64,000 nucleotides of DNA from Vulcanimicrobiota bacterium (GCA_013036095.1 JAAXCW010000001.1:124001-188000); one strand, 5' to 3'; counted from the first letter of the stretch, positions 1 through 9,713 are shown. Notes: generated from the letters alone by a model not told the origin. Made by a program: numbers and translations.

Positions 1-409
1 AGATGATGACAGCAACGGCATCGTTCAACAGCGCTTCGCTCTCCACGAGCGTCAGGAGCGAATGCGGCAATTGCAGGCGCCGGAAGATCGCCAGCACCGC
101 CACGGGATCGGTAGCGCTCAGAATAGCGCCAAGCAGCAAGGCGGGAATCCATCCGATGCTGCCGGCGTAGTGAACGCTGACGGCAATGATTGCAGCGGTG
201 CCGATGACACCCGGAACAGTAAGAATAAGGATCGGGCTCCACATGCGTCCCATCGTGCGCGGTTCCAGCCGCCAAGCGCCTTCGTATATGAGAGCCGGAA
301 GAAAAACGTAGAGGGTCGCCGCACCGAATAGACCTGTAAGCCGCCCAGGAAAGATGACGCCCGCGGCGATGCCGGCAATCAAGAGCGCGGCGATGTAACC
401 TAACTGCAT
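1..409 (-). CDS. Na+/H+ antiporter, CPA1/NhaP family (C-terminus cut off by window edge)
   Basis: Reverse translation gives 136 residues of a polytopic membrane protein. It begins MQLGYIAALLIAG and contains the CPA1 hallmark SATDPVAVLAIFRRL followed by LTLVESEALLNDAVAVI. In the family these are the ion-binding Asp region and the following conserved helix, and the protein exchanges cytoplasmic Na+ (or K+) for external protons. The ATG at 409 overlaps the TGA of the upstream radical SAM gene by one base (TGATG), so it is the distal gene of the minus-strand operon. The rest lies outside the window, so the subfamily and the presence of a C-terminal regulatory domain cannot be judged. Confidence 0.88.
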   Translation of the reverse strand, partial: MQLGYIAALLIAGIAAGVIFPGRLTGLFGAATLYVFLPALIYEGAWRLEPRTMGRMWSPILILTVPGVIGTAAIIAVSVHYAGSIGWIPALLLGAILSATDPVAVLAIFRRLQLPHSLLTLVESEALLNDAVAVII

Positions 410-1617
410 CAGTGTGTGTGCGTGAAGTTACCGACCCGAACGCCGGACGCGCGCATTTCTGAGATCGCCTCGCGCATGCCGGTGGGCTCGGTCGGCCGGC
501 CCACCGTATCGAAGTACCACTCCGGGTCGATGTTCAGCGTGCGCGTTTGGATCATATCGACGCTGACCGACCCCAGAAACTCGCGCATCGCCTCCAGCTC
601 CTCGCGATCGTCGGTAATTCCGGGATGCGTTAGCAAGTTGAGCGATACGCGCAGGCCCGCATCGCACGCCATCCGGATCGACGCGAAGACGTCGTCTAGA
701 GCATAGCCAATCGGACGATAGTACGCGGCGTAAACGCGCGGACGAAACGAATTGAGGCTGACGCGAACGGCCTGAAGTCCCGCGTCGATGCAACGCCGCA
801 ACGCCGATGGTAAACTGCCGTTTGTGTTGAGATTGATAACGCCGTTCGAGCGGCTAGCTCGAATCATGGTGATGGCGCGCGCGATCGCGATCGAGCGCAA
901 CAGCGGCTCTCCCTCGCAGCCTTGACCGAACGATACAATGCCATTCGGCACGCGCTCGAGGTGATGCACCGCTATCCTCGCGAGATCGCGTGCGGCCATT
1001 TCCTCGGCGATGCGCAGCTGCGGCGAAGGCACGCCGGTCTCCGGTTCTTGTTCGGAGATGCAGCCAACACAGCGCGCGTTGCAGGCCGGCGATACCGGGA
1101 GCGCCGCTTCGCCGCGCTCCAGAAAGACGTTCTGTGCCGTAAAACAGCTGTACTCGAGCGAACATGTCGCGAGTTGCTGCAGCACGCGGTTCCCGGTACC
1201 GGCGCTAACGCGGCGCTCGACGAGCGCTTCGAGCTCGCCCCGCGCGAAGGTGCGCGGCTGCCAATCTTCCCCCTCGTCGGTGCGCATCGCGGCGACGTGC
1301 AGCGTTTCGTCGATCGCGCAGGCAAACGTGTAGCCGAACAAGGGCAGCGCCGGCGCGCCCGCGTCGCGGTTGTAGGCGGGCAACAGTAACCGCGTATATC
1401 CAGAGGGCAGCATAACGGCCAGCGTCTGGCGTCTACGCTCGACGCCTTTGGTCACGCGCGGGTGACGCGCCGGCAACACCATCGGCACCGTGCCGGGCGG
1501 GGCGGGAACGAGCTCCGCGCGGGCAACTTCGCGAACGAGGCCGCCGTCAGCCAGCGGTTCCACCTTCTTGTCGTAGAATATGCGCCCGGCTTTGTCGCAG
1601 TAAGCGAGGCCGATCAC
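409..1617 (-). CDS. Radical SAM domain protein of unknown substrate
   Basis: A 402-residue protein with the radical SAM [4Fe-4S] motif C-x3-C-x2-C at Cys179/183/186 (CNARCVGC). A TIM-barrel-like half follows, with SFGQGCEGEPLL, NLNTNGSLP and VRVSLNSF segments. Roughly 175 residues precede the motif, unusually long for the superfamily and without a recognised domain. I chose the GTG at 1617 because it overlaps the stop of the acetyltransferase gene (GTGA) and upstream in-frame sequence lies fully inside that gene. Members of this superfamily cleave SAM to a 5'-deoxyadenosyl radical. The substrate is unknown, and the housekeeping context (DapF, GNAT, antiporter) does not identify it. Confidence 0.85.
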   Translation of the reverse strand: MIGLAYCDKAGRIFYDKKVEPLADGGLVREVARAELVPAPPGTVPMVLPARHPRVTKGVERRRQTLAVMLPSGYTRLLLPAYNRDAGAPALPLFGYTFACAIDETLHVAAMRTDEGEDWQPRTFARGELEALVERRVSAGTGNRVLQQLATCSLEYSCFTAQNVFLERGEAALPVSPACNARCVGCISEQEPETGVPSPQLRIAEEMAARDLARIAVHHLERVPNGIVSFGQGCEGEPLLRSIAIARAITMIRASRSNGVINLNTNGSLPSALRRCIDAGLQAVRVSLNSFRPRVYAAYYRPIGYALDDVFASIRMACDAGLRVSLNLLTHPGITDDREELEAMREFLGSVSVDMIQTRTLNIDPEWYFDTVGRPTEPTGMREAISEMRASGVRVGNFTHTH

Positions 1618-2063
1618 AGCGTTTTTTGAAAAACGTACTCGGTCTTCAGCACGTCGTAGCCAAGGCGCGCATAAAACGTATGTGCCCGCTCCCGGACGAT
1701 GTTTGAAAGCAGCCGCAGCGTCGCGCAGCCCTGCTTTCGCGCCCACTCTTCCGCCGCCTCGACGAGCATCTCGCCGATCCCGTGGCCGCGAAACTCGTCC
1801 TCAACGACCAGCCCGTAAATCGCGGCGCGCCGGCTGGCGATCAGCGTATCCTCGCGCGCCACGAATGTCCATCCTACGACGCCCGCGCGCGGGACGACCG
1901 CAACCAAGATCGCGCGATCGTCGCTTACCGAATGAACGACCGCTTCCACGTGCGCGAGTGGAGTTTCGTATCCTAACTGCAGCGCAAGCGCGACGATGCG
2001 CTCGGCGTCGGCGGGCATCGCATCGCGAATCGAGACGGCGAGATCGTTAGACGGCAGCTGCAT
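1614..2063 (-). CDS. GNAT-family N-acetyltransferase
   Basis: A 149-residue single-domain acetyltransferase, the normal GNAT length. The acetyl-CoA pyrophosphate-binding motif A is visible as RGHGIGEMLVEAAEEWA near residues 92-108, preceded by the beta-4 strand AAIYGLVVEDEF. The C-terminal FYARLGYDVLKTEYVF matches the usual motif B end. It transfers an acetyl group from acetyl-CoA to an amine of unknown identity. The ATG at 2063 lies 17 bases inside the 3' end of dapF, and its TGA overlaps the GTG of the radical SAM gene, so the three are translationally coupled. Confidence 0.88.
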   Translation of the reverse strand: MQLPSNDLAVSIRDAMPADAERIVALALQLGYETPLAHVEAVVHSVSDDRAILVAVVPRAGVVGWTFVAREDTLIASRRAAIYGLVVEDEFRGHGIGEMLVEAAEEWARKQGCATLRLLSNIVRERAHTFYARLGYDVLKTEYVFQKTL

Positions 2064-2838
2064 GCAACGCCGCGACGGTTGTATCGAAGACGCGCACGGC
2101 CGGTCCGGTCAGAAACGCCTCACCCGCGCCGTCCCATTCGACAGCAAGCACGCCGCCCGGAACGTGAACGGCAACCGGGCTCTCCGCCAAACCAAAGCGA
2201 AGCGCCGCGGCTGCGCAGGCGGCGGCGCCGGTTCCGCACGCTTGGGTCAATCCGACTCCGCGTTCCCAGTGGCGAACATCCAACCGGCCGCGGTCAACGG
2301 CGACCACAACGTGCACGTTGACGCCGTTTGGGAGTAATTGCTGGAGCTTCGCCGCGGTCTGCTTCAAGTCGATCGCATCGAGCGACTTTTCGAAGATCGC
2401 GACGTGCGGATTTCCGATCTCCACATACGCGGCATTTGCGAAAGGCAGGGCGCGCGGCTCGAAGTGCGGCGTGCCGATCTGCGTGCGAATGGTAAACGTT
2501 TCCCCTTGGCTCATGACCTCGGCTGAAAGTACGCCGGCAGCTGTTTCAATGCGGAAACGATCGCCTTCGCCGGCCTCGCAAAGAAAGCGCGCCGCGCAGC
2601 GCAATCCGTTTCCGCACATCTCCGCTTCGCTGCCGTCAGCGTTGAAGATACGCATGCGCGCATTTGCTTTTTTCGATGGCTCGATGAGGATCAATCCGTC
2701 GGCGCCGACGCCGCCACGGCGATCGCATATCCGGCGCGCAAACGTATGGAGATCGAACGCTTCATCTGCATTGCGCCGGTCGATGACGGCGAAGTCGTTG
2801 AACGCGCCGTGCATCTTGGTCACGGCCACGCCGGACAT
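2047..2838 (-). CDS. dapF: Diaminopimelate epimerase
   Basis: Interconverts LL- and meso-diaminopimelate, the last step supplying meso-DAP for peptidoglycan and lysine. The 263-residue length is typical. Both catalytic cysteines are present: Cys75 in EMCGNGLRC and Cys201 in QACGTGAAAC. The N-terminal half carries the expected HGAFNDFAVID (usually HGxGNDF) and GGVGADGLI segments; the substitution of the usual Gly by Ala-Phe in HGAFNDF is mild. The ATG at 2838 overlaps the stop of hfq by one base (TAATG). Meso-DAP synthesis agrees with a Gram-negative-type envelope. Confidence 0.96.
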   Translation of the reverse strand: MSGVAVTKMHGAFNDFAVIDRRNADEAFDLHTFARRICDRRGGVGADGLILIEPSKKANARMRIFNADGSEAEMCGNGLRCAARFLCEAGEGDRFRIETAAGVLSAEVMSQGETFTIRTQIGTPHFEPRALPFANAAYVEIGNPHVAIFEKSLDAIDLKQTAAKLQQLLPNGVNVHVVVAVDRGRLDVRHWERGVGLTQACGTGAAACAAAALRFGLAESPVAVHVPGGVLAVEWDGAGEAFLTGPAVRVFDTTVAALHAAAV

Positions 2839-3107
2839 TACGAGGGGGTCACCTCTGCGGCCGCTTCGGGCGCGGCCGGGGCCGCCTCGCCCCCGCCGGG
2901 CGTCGAAAACGGACCTTGCGGTGAAATGGTCGACACGGCGTGCTTATAAATCAAATGCGTTTTGCGCTCGTATTCGATCAAGATGGTGAACGGGTCGAAA
3001 CCTTTGACGACTCCGCGCAATTGAAAACCGTTGACCAAATAGATGGTAACGGCAACGCCCTGCCGCCGAACTTCAGCAAGGTAAGTATCCTGAAGGCTAC
3101 CGGGCAT
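2838..3107 (-). CDS. hfq: RNA chaperone Hfq
   Basis: An 89-residue Sm-like protein. Sm1 appears as VAVTIYLVNGFQLRGVVKGFDPFTILIE and Sm2 as the signature YKHAVSTISP, preceded by the N-terminal LQDTYL helix. Hfq forms a hexameric ring that pairs small RNAs with mRNAs. The C-terminal tail is short and Ala/Pro/Glu-rich and probably disordered. It lies 3 bases downstream of miaA, the classical miaA-hfq order, and overlaps dapF. Its presence makes structured mRNA leaders and sRNA regulation plausible in this genome. Confidence 0.95.
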   Translation of the reverse strand: MPGSLQDTYLAEVRRQGVAVTIYLVNGFQLRGVVKGFDPFTILIEYERKTHLIYKHAVSTISPQGPFSTPGGGEAAPAAPEAAAEVTPS

Positions 3108-3110
3108 GAA

Positions 3111-4016
3111 TCACGCTTCAACCCACTGCAGGGTTTCCCTTGCCAGCCGTTCGACGTCCGCGGATAATGCCTGCACGATCTCCGGCTCGCTGCGAAACCA
3201 CGTCGTTTGCCGTTTCGCATAGCGTCTGGTGGCGCGAATCAATAATTCGCGCAGCTCAGCGCGCGTGCTCCATCCTCGCGCGTACGCGATTGCTTGCGGG
3301 TATCCGACTGCCGTTGCAGCGACGGCGCCCTCGCCTACGCGCTCGGCTTCTTCTACGAAGCCGGCCTGCAGCATCGCGTCCGTACGTCCGGCAATCCGCT
3401 CGCGCAGCGCATTTTCGTTAACGGTAAGGAAGACTTTGAGGAACAGGATGCCCGCCGAACGCAGCGACGTAATCCGGCCTTCGCGGTTTCCGGAATGCGG
3501 CGCCAACGCGACTTCCAGCGCTCGTAATACGCGGTAGGAATCTTGAGGGTGAATCGCTCCTGCGCGGGCGCGATCGAGTACGCTCAGCCAGGCATGTAAG
3601 AATTCCGCGTCATGTACGCGCGCCTCGCGCGCGAGCCGTTCGCGGACCGCTTCATCGTATTGCGGAGCTAAGTTCACCGCGCCGGTCAGCGCGCGAACAT
3701 AAAATCCGGTTCCGCCGACGACAATCGCGCGTTTGCCGCGCGCGTGAATCGCTGCAATGACCGCGACTGCGTCCTCGGAGTAACGCGCCGCGGAATAGCG
3801 TTCGGCGGGATCGAGAAATTTGAACAGGTGATGCGGCACTGCTGCAAACTGCTGCGGCGTGGGCGCGGCCGTGCCGATCGGCATCCCGCGATAAATTTGG
3901 CGCGAATCGGCGTTGACGATTTCAGCATCGAACTTCTGCGCGACCTCGATTGCGAGTTCCGTTTTCCCCGACGCGGTCGGTCCGGCGATCACCAGAACGC
4001 CGGATGCCGGACTCAC
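3111..4016 (-). CDS. miaA: tRNA dimethylallyltransferase
   Basis: Adds a dimethylallyl group to N6 of A37 in tRNAs reading UNN codons, from DMAPP. The 301-residue protein starts with the P-loop IAGPTASGKTELA and has the DSRQIYRGMPIGTAAP and GGTGFYVRAL segments of the family. The GTG start at 4016 overlaps the TGA of mutL (GTGA). Together with miaB upstream in the same operon it makes ms2i6A37. DMAPP supply links it to the fni isomerase found later in the window, although the two are not co-transcribed. Confidence 0.95.
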   Translation of the reverse strand: MSPASGVLVIAGPTASGKTELAIEVAQKFDAEIVNADSRQIYRGMPIGTAAPTPQQFAAVPHHLFKFLDPAERYSAARYSEDAVAVIAAIHARGKRAIVVGGTGFYVRALTGAVNLAPQYDEAVRERLAREARVHDAEFLHAWLSVLDRARAGAIHPQDSYRVLRALEVALAPHSGNREGRITSLRSAGILFLKVFLTVNENALRERIAGRTDAMLQAGFVEEAERVGEGAVAATAVGYPQAIAYARGWSTRAELRELLIRATRRYAKRQTTWFRSEPEIVQALSADVERLARETLQWVEA

Positions 4017-5686
4017 CGTTTGAAGAGCCGCGCGATGCCGCCCGGTTCGATGCGGACGATGGCCGGGCGCCCGTGCGGGCAGTGCATCGGATTTTCACAG
4101 ACTTGCAGGCGGTCGAGCAGAGTCGTCATCTCTGAAAGGTCGAGCCGTTCCCCGGCGCGCGTCACGGAATGACATGCCAGCGACGCCCAGACGCGCTCGC
4201 GAACGTCACGCTCTTTCGCGTCGGCGTTCAAGTCATCCAAGAAGCCGGCGACGTCAAACGCGCGCGCGCCGTAACCGGCGGGCGTCGCGATGATTCGGTA
4301 GCTGCGATCTCCGAAATTCTCTATCTCAAGGCCGCCCTCGCGCAACGGTTCGAGTACGCGCTCGAGCGCGGCAACACGATCGCCGCTCAGCTCGAACGTG
4401 AACGGCACCAGCAGCCGTTCGGCCGGCGCGGTTGCCGCGTTAGCGGCCGCGACGATGCGTTCGTAGGCGATGCGCTCGTGCGCCGCATGCTGATCGACCA
4501 GCACGATCGCGCTGCCGTCGGTGGCGAGAATATAGGTGCGGTCGATTTGCGCGAGCACGCGTAGCCCGCTCTGCGCGCCGCCCGACGGATCGTCGGCGGG
4601 GACCCGCTCGAAAAGCGTCTGCAAGTGCGCGAGGCTGGCGTCGATGCTCTCCGGCGCTGCCGATACGGTAACCGCATCGCCGAAGCGCTGCGCGGCGTGA
4701 TTGCGCAGAGTAACGGATATCGCGCGCCTCACCGTGTCCGCCACTTGATGGCCGAAACGCAACCGCACGTCGCTCTTGGTCGGATGGATGTTCGGATCGA
4801 CGTGATCGGACGGCAGCTGTAAGAACAGCACGCCGTACGGCTGCCGTCCAGTCATCGCGAAGGTCGCATAGCCCATGCTCCACGCGCCGGCCAGCAGCGT
4901 GCTGCGCAGCAGTCGTCCGTTCACGAAGAGAATCTGCATGCGCCGGTCCGCGCGATCGTTTCCGGGCGTGCTGATGAAGCCGGAAAGTGATCCGTGCATG
5001 CTGCGCGCGGCCTCGCCGTCGATCGGAATCAACGCTTGTGCGGCCGCCTTTCCAAAGACCATCGCAAGGCGCGCCTTTTCGTTGTCGACTGATGGCATGA
5101 CCCAGACTTCCTTACCGTCGTGGCGGAGCGCAAACGTGACGCGCGGATAGCCGAGCGCGAAGGTCGAGAGCCAGCTCGAAATGCGCGACAGTTCGGACGC
5201 CGGCGATTTCAGATATTCGCGGCGGACCGGGACGTTGCCGAAGAGTTCGCGCGCGCGGACGATCGTCCCGACCGGCGCGGCCGCCTTTTCGATCGGACTG
5301 ACGTCTTCCGCATGCGCCGTGACACGCGCGCCGACGTCGCTTTCGATCCCGCGCGAAAGAATCTCGAGCCGCGAGACTGCAGCGATGCTCGCCAAGCCCT
5401 CGCCGCGGAATCCGAGAGTCGAAATTGATTCGAGATCCGTGGCGCGGATGAGTTTGCTCGTCGCGTGCCGTCGCACGGCCAGCGCCAAGTCAGCGGGCTC
5501 GATGCCGCCACCGTCGTCGGCAACCTCGATCGCCGCAATGCCGCCTTCTTCCAGCGTTACCGTGACGCGCGTCGCCCCGGCATCGACTGAATTCTCGACG
5601 AGCTCTTTCACCACCGAAATCGGCCGTTCAATGATCTCGCCGGCGGCAATCTGTCCGACGGTCTGCGGATCGAGGACGTGGATCAT
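4013..5686 (-). CDS. mutL: DNA mismatch repair protein MutL
   Basis: A 557-residue GHKL ATPase with the family N-terminus IAAGEIIERPISVVKELVENS, then DDGGGI and FRGEGLASIAAVSR. The C-terminal dimerisation domain keeps the nuclease motif DQHA-x2-E-x4-E (DQHAAHERIAYE) and the zinc-site elements ACHSVTRAG and CPHGRP. The protein is therefore probably an active endonuclease of the non-E. coli type that nicks the nascent strand, which agrees with no MutH being visible. The ATG at 5686 was chosen from the conserved MIHVLDPQTVGQIAAGEI start; it lies 4 bases after mutS. Upstream in-frame codons lie inside mutS. Confidence 0.95.
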   Translation of the reverse strand: MIHVLDPQTVGQIAAGEIIERPISVVKELVENSVDAGATRVTVTLEEGGIAAIEVADDGGGIEPADLALAVRRHATSKLIRATDLESISTLGFRGEGLASIAAVSRLEILSRGIESDVGARVTAHAEDVSPIEKAAAPVGTIVRARELFGNVPVRREYLKSPASELSRISSWLSTFALGYPRVTFALRHDGKEVWVMPSVDNEKARLAMVFGKAAAQALIPIDGEAARSMHGSLSGFISTPGNDRADRRMQILFVNGRLLRSTLLAGAWSMGYATFAMTGRQPYGVLFLQLPSDHVDPNIHPTKSDVRLRFGHQVADTVRRAISVTLRNHAAQRFGDAVTVSAAPESIDASLAHLQTLFERVPADDPSGGAQSGLRVLAQIDRTYILATDGSAIVLVDQHAAHERIAYERIVAAANAATAPAERLLVPFTFELSGDRVAALERVLEPLREGGLEIENFGDRSYRIIATPAGYGARAFDVAGFLDDLNADAKERDVRERVWASLACHSVTRAGERLDLSEMTTLLDRLQVCENPMHCPHGRPAIVRIEPGGIARLFKR

Positions 5687-5690
5687 CCCG

Positions 5691-8180
5691 CTACTCGAGG
5701 AAATTGAGCTGCCGCTCGGCGGGAACGATCTTCGGCAATCGCCGGCGCAGCGGTACCTGCTCCTCGACGTCGGCTTTTCCGGAGAGCGCGTCGGCGATCT
5801 CCTGAGCCCGCTCGACAACCGCATCCGGCAAGCCGGCCATGCGCCCTACTTCGATGCCGAACGAACGCGACGTACTGCCCGCGAGCACGCGATGCGAAAA
5901 GACCGGACCGCCGTCGGGGCCGGTTTTCTCGACGGCCGTTACGTGATAGTTCGCAACGAGCTTCCAGTGTCCGGCCAGCGCGACCAGCTCGTGAAAGTGC
6001 GTCGCGAAAAGAACGAGCGGCGCCTGATCCTCCAGGCCGAGCAGAAATTCGCAGATCGCCTGCGCGATCGATAAGCCGTCGATCGTGCCGGTGCCGCGCC
6101 CGACTTCGTCGATCAGCAGCAGACTGTTGCGCGTGCAGCGGCGCAAAATATTCGCCGCTTCAGCCATCTCGATATAAAACGTGGATTGTCCGGAGGCAAG
6201 GTCGTCCCCGGCGCCAATGCGCGTGAAGATCCGGTCGACGATACCGAGGCGCGCGGATTTCGCCGGCACGAACGAGCCGATCTGCGCCATGATCGTCAGC
6301 AAGGCCGCTTGGCGCAAGTAGGTAGACTTGCCGCCCATGTTCGGCCCGGTCAATAAGACGAAGCGGTGCTCGCCTTCGCGCAGATGCAGGTCGTTCGGCA
6401 CGAAGCTGGCGTGCAGAATCGCTTCCATCACCGGATGCCTGCCGTCTTTGAATTCGACGATGCTCTCCTCGACGAACTTCGGCCGTACGTAGCTCCGTTC
6501 GGCCGCGCACTGCGCCAGCGACGCGAGCGCGTCGACTTCGGCCAGCGTTTCGCCGGCCGCCAGCAGATCTTCGATTCGCGCGGCAATCCGGTCAACGAGC
6601 TCGCCGAAGAGTTGCTCTTCGAGCCGCAGCTGCCGCGACTGCGCGGTCGAGATGGCGATCTCGAGTTCCTTGAGCTGCGGCGTCGTGTAGCGCTCTCCGG
6701 TCGTCAGTGTTTGTTTGCGTACATAGTCGGCCGGGACGCTCGAAGCGTGCGCCTTGCCAACTTCGATCGCATATCCGAACGTGCTGACATATTTAACCTT
6801 CAGTGTTTTGATGCCCGTGCGCTCGCGTTCGCGCTCTTCGAGCTCCGAAAGTTTCGCGCGCGCATCGGTCCGCAGGCTCACGCACTCGGTGAGTTCGGTA
6901 TTTGCGGCGGCCCGTATCACGCCGCCGTCCATGAGTTGCGCGGGCGGCTCGTCAACGAGCGTCATATGGAGATCGGCCAGCATCTCTTCGAAGTCGCCCA
7001 TGCGTTCGGCATATAATTTTAAGGCGGGCGGCGTCACCTGGCGCAGCGGGCGCAAGTTTTCTAGCGTACGGCGAAGCGACGCCAAGTCGCGCGGCAGCGC
7101 CCGTTTAAAGCGGACCTTCTGCGAAATGCGTTCGAGATCGAAGCAGCCACGCAGCAACTCTTGCATCGATTCCCGCCGGACGTGCTCGGCGATGAGCGCC
7201 GCCACTGCATCTTGGCGCTTGCCGATGGCTTCGGCGTCGACGAGCGGAGCGAGAATCCAACGCGCCAGCAGTCGCGAGCCCATTGACGTCGCACACTTGT
7301 CGAGAGTCGCCTGCAGTGTGGCTTTCGGATTCGCGCCGAGTGCTTTCACCAGTTCGAGGTTTTTTCGCGTATTCGGATCGAGCGCCAAGAACGTGCGGTA
7401 ACGATAGAAATCGGGCGGGCGCAGCGTGCTCGCCTCGGGCGACTGCGCCGAGCCGGTAACACCCGAACGGCGCACGAATCCCGCGACTGCGTCGAGCGCA
7501 CGGTGCATTGCGAGCGCTTCGTCGACCGAAAATCCCTCGATCGATCGCCGGTCGCGCGTCTCGACCGAACAGAGTGCCGGCGCAGCAACGCGCACTCCCG
7601 AACCTTCGAGCGTTAGGGAAAGATTCGCGCGCAACCCCGGCGGGACGTCCGCCACAATCTCCGCCGGACCGATGCGTCCGATCTCGGCCAGCAACTCTTC
7701 GAACGCAGCTTCTCCAGAAAGCGCGGTCGCAGCGCAGAGACCGGTCGAAACGTCTGCGTAGGCCAGCCCGTACGTGTCGTCGACCGCGGTGATCGCCGCC
7801 AGATAATTGTTTTGCTTGCCATCGAGCAGCTGATCTTCGATCAGCGTGCCGGGCGTGACGATCCGAACGACATCGCGGCGGACCAGCTTGTTGGGCTGCG
7901 GCACTTCGAGTTGCTCGGCAAGTGCAACGATGTAGCGCTGCTGCACGAGGCGCGCTAAGTATTGTGAAAGCGCGTGATGCGGTACGCCGGCCATCGCGAT
8001 GCGCTGCCCGCTGCCGGCTTCTTTTGACGTGAGAGCAATCGAAAGTGCGGGCGCGATCCGTTCTGCGTCCTCACCGTAGGCCTCATAAAAATCACCGACA
8101 CGCGAAAGCAAAATCGCTTCGGGATGACGAGCTTTCATCCCAAAGTACTGCTCGAGCATCGGTGAATACCGCTCGCTCAC
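5691..8180 (-). CDS. mutS: DNA mismatch repair protein MutS
   Basis: Recognises mispairs and recruits MutL. With the GTG at 8180 it has 829 residues and begins with the expected SERYSPMLEQYFGMKARHP. The mismatch-binding segment is VGDFYEAYGEDA (family GDFYExFxxDA), so the Phe-x-Glu wedge is present. The ATPase has Walker A GPNMGGKSTYLR and the DEVGRGTGTIDG signature. An ATG seven codons downstream (8159) is an alternative start. The gene lies 41 bases after miaB and 4 before mutL in one minus-strand operon. Confidence 0.95.
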   Translation of the reverse strand: MSERYSPMLEQYFGMKARHPEAILLSRVGDFYEAYGEDAERIAPALSIALTSKEAGSGQRIAMAGVPHHALSQYLARLVQQRYIVALAEQLEVPQPNKLVRRDVVRIVTPGTLIEDQLLDGKQNNYLAAITAVDDTYGLAYADVSTGLCAATALSGEAAFEELLAEIGRIGPAEIVADVPPGLRANLSLTLEGSGVRVAAPALCSVETRDRRSIEGFSVDEALAMHRALDAVAGFVRRSGVTGSAQSPEASTLRPPDFYRYRTFLALDPNTRKNLELVKALGANPKATLQATLDKCATSMGSRLLARWILAPLVDAEAIGKRQDAVAALIAEHVRRESMQELLRGCFDLERISQKVRFKRALPRDLASLRRTLENLRPLRQVTPPALKLYAERMGDFEEMLADLHMTLVDEPPAQLMDGGVIRAAANTELTECVSLRTDARAKLSELEERERERTGIKTLKVKYVSTFGYAIEVGKAHASSVPADYVRKQTLTTGERYTTPQLKELEIAISTAQSRQLRLEEQLFGELVDRIAARIEDLLAAGETLAEVDALASLAQCAAERSYVRPKFVEESIVEFKDGRHPVMEAILHASFVPNDLHLREGEHRFVLLTGPNMGGKSTYLRQAALLTIMAQIGSFVPAKSARLGIVDRIFTRIGAGDDLASGQSTFYIEMAEAANILRRCTRNSLLLIDEVGRGTGTIDGLSIAQAICEFLLGLEDQAPLVLFATHFHELVALAGHWKLVANYHVTAVEKTGPDGGPVFSHRVLAGSTSRSFGIEVGRMAGLPDAVVERAQEIADALSGKADVEEQVPLRRRLPKIVPAERQLNFLE

Positions 8181-8221
8181 GCTCCGCGCATTTCGGGAGA
8201 CGGGCTGTGGATAACTTGCGA

Positions 8222-9631
8222 CTACGCTGTGAGCAAGCTGATTAATGGAGTTTTGACGGCCGATCCGCGATCGGCAAAGCGGCGCGCCCGCCTCACAACG
8301 GTGCCGCCGCATCCCCACTTGTGGGCCGAATCGATCCGAACGTCGAGCCACGGCTCGCTCGCGTAAAGCCGCTCTTCGTAATCCGGCGGCTGCGGGACGA
8401 TGACCGTCACGTTGTCGAGCGTTTTGGCGGCGAGCTTTGAACGGTCTTTTTTCGAGACTCCTTGCACAAGCGCACGCGCTTCCGTCCTCACTTTCCTCTC
8501 GTGGAAAGCGCAAGCGACGGCGTTTTGCGCCTCGGCGAGCCGCGCGTGGCGCTCACTCGCCACGGCCGGCTCGACCTGCTCCCAGTGCGCTGCCGGCGTG
8601 CCGCGGCGCTTGGAGTAGATGAACATATAGGCGTTAGCAAAGATCCCGCTGCGAACGCAATCCAGTGTTGATTGAAAATCTTGCTCGGTCTCGCCGGGAA
8701 AGCCGACGATGAAATCGGTCGTGATCGCCGCTTGCGGAAAGAATTCGTGAATCCAAGACACTTTTTCCATGTACTGCGAAAACGTGTACTTGCGGTTCAT
8801 GCGGCGCAGCATCGGGTCGCTCGCCGACTGCAGCGGCAAGTGTATGCGCGGGTTGAGCTGCGGAATCTGCGAAAGCTCGCGCAGCATCTCGCGCGTGAAA
8901 TCTTTTGGATGCGGCGAGATGAACGACAGCCGCTCCAAACCAGCAATCCGAGCCACGTGCGAGCAGAGCGCGCCGAAGTCGCCGTCCCCCACCGGATTGA
9001 GGTAAGCGTTGACCGTTTGCCCGACGAGCGCGATCTCGCGGGCCCCTTCGGCTACACGCTGATGCGCTTCGCTGAGGATCTCCGCCATCGGGCGGTGGTC
9101 GAACCGGCCGCGCACATGCGGCACGATGCAAAACGTACAGTAGTAGGAACAGCCGCGCTGCACCGTGACGAATCCCCGTAGCCGCGAAAACGCGCCGGCC
9201 ACGCAATCTGGCGAACCGCCGATCGGGAAACGCAGCGCGCGCTCTTCGGTGAGGTCTGTTTCAGAAAACTCTTCGCGCCAGCGCGTAATGACATCCCCGA
9301 GCTGCGCCAGCTCCGAGGTGCCGAAGATGGCGTCCACGTGCGGCGCGATCCGCCGCATGCGATCGCGATCGTGCTCCGCCAAGCAGCCGGTGACGATCAG
9401 TCTGCGCGCCGGGTCCGCGTCCTTGAGCGATTTGAAGTGGCCCATGCGTCCGTATGCGCGCCGTTCCGCATTGTCGCGAACCGTGCACGTGTTGAGAATA
9501 ACGACGTTGGCGTCTTCTGCCCGATCGGCCACGGCATAGCCGGCCGATGCGGCGCGATCCGCTATATACTGTGAATCGGCCTCGTTCATTTGACAGCCGT
9601 GTGTTTCGATGTAAATGCTCGCCACGGGCAT
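8222..9631 (-). CDS. miaB: tRNA-2-methylthio-N6-dimethylallyladenosine synthase
   Basis: A radical SAM methylthiotransferase converting i6A37 to ms2i6A37. The 469 residues show the N-terminal UPF0004 domain with Cys13 (THGCQMN), the NTCTVRDNA cysteine and the TGCLAE cysteine for the auxiliary cluster. The radical SAM motif is RGCSYYCTFCIVPHVRG, and a C-terminal TRAM-like region follows. It is the first gene of the mismatch-repair/tRNA operon and is divergent from der across 82 bases. No strong Shine-Dalgarno is visible at the ATG. Confidence 0.95.
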   Translation of the reverse strand: MPVASIYIETHGCQMNEADSQYIADRAASAGYAVADRAEDANVVILNTCTVRDNAERRAYGRMGHFKSLKDADPARRLIVTGCLAEHDRDRMRRIAPHVDAIFGTSELAQLGDVITRWREEFSETDLTEERALRFPIGGSPDCVAGAFSRLRGFVTVQRGCSYYCTFCIVPHVRGRFDHRPMAEILSEAHQRVAEGAREIALVGQTVNAYLNPVGDGDFGALCSHVARIAGLERLSFISPHPKDFTREMLRELSQIPQLNPRIHLPLQSASDPMLRRMNRKYTFSQYMEKVSWIHEFFPQAAITTDFIVGFPGETEQDFQSTLDCVRSGIFANAYMFIYSKRRGTPAAHWEQVEPAVASERHARLAEAQNAVACAFHERKVRTEARALVQGVSKKDRSKLAAKTLDNVTVIVPQPPDYEERLYASEPWLDVRIDSAHKWGCGGTVVRRARRFADRGSAVKTPLISLLTA

Positions 9632-9713
9632 CGCCTGTTCGGCAGCGGCCGCGGGAATACCCCGAGTGCGGCGGAACCCTCCGACGGTGCAAACTGACGA
9701 GCGCGAAGGCGCT

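Noticed and set aside
9615-9713. Upstream ATG for der (adds 33 residues)
   Set aside because: It would run over the start of divergent miaB; the ATG at 9714 has a Shine-Dalgarno and the conserved N-terminus.
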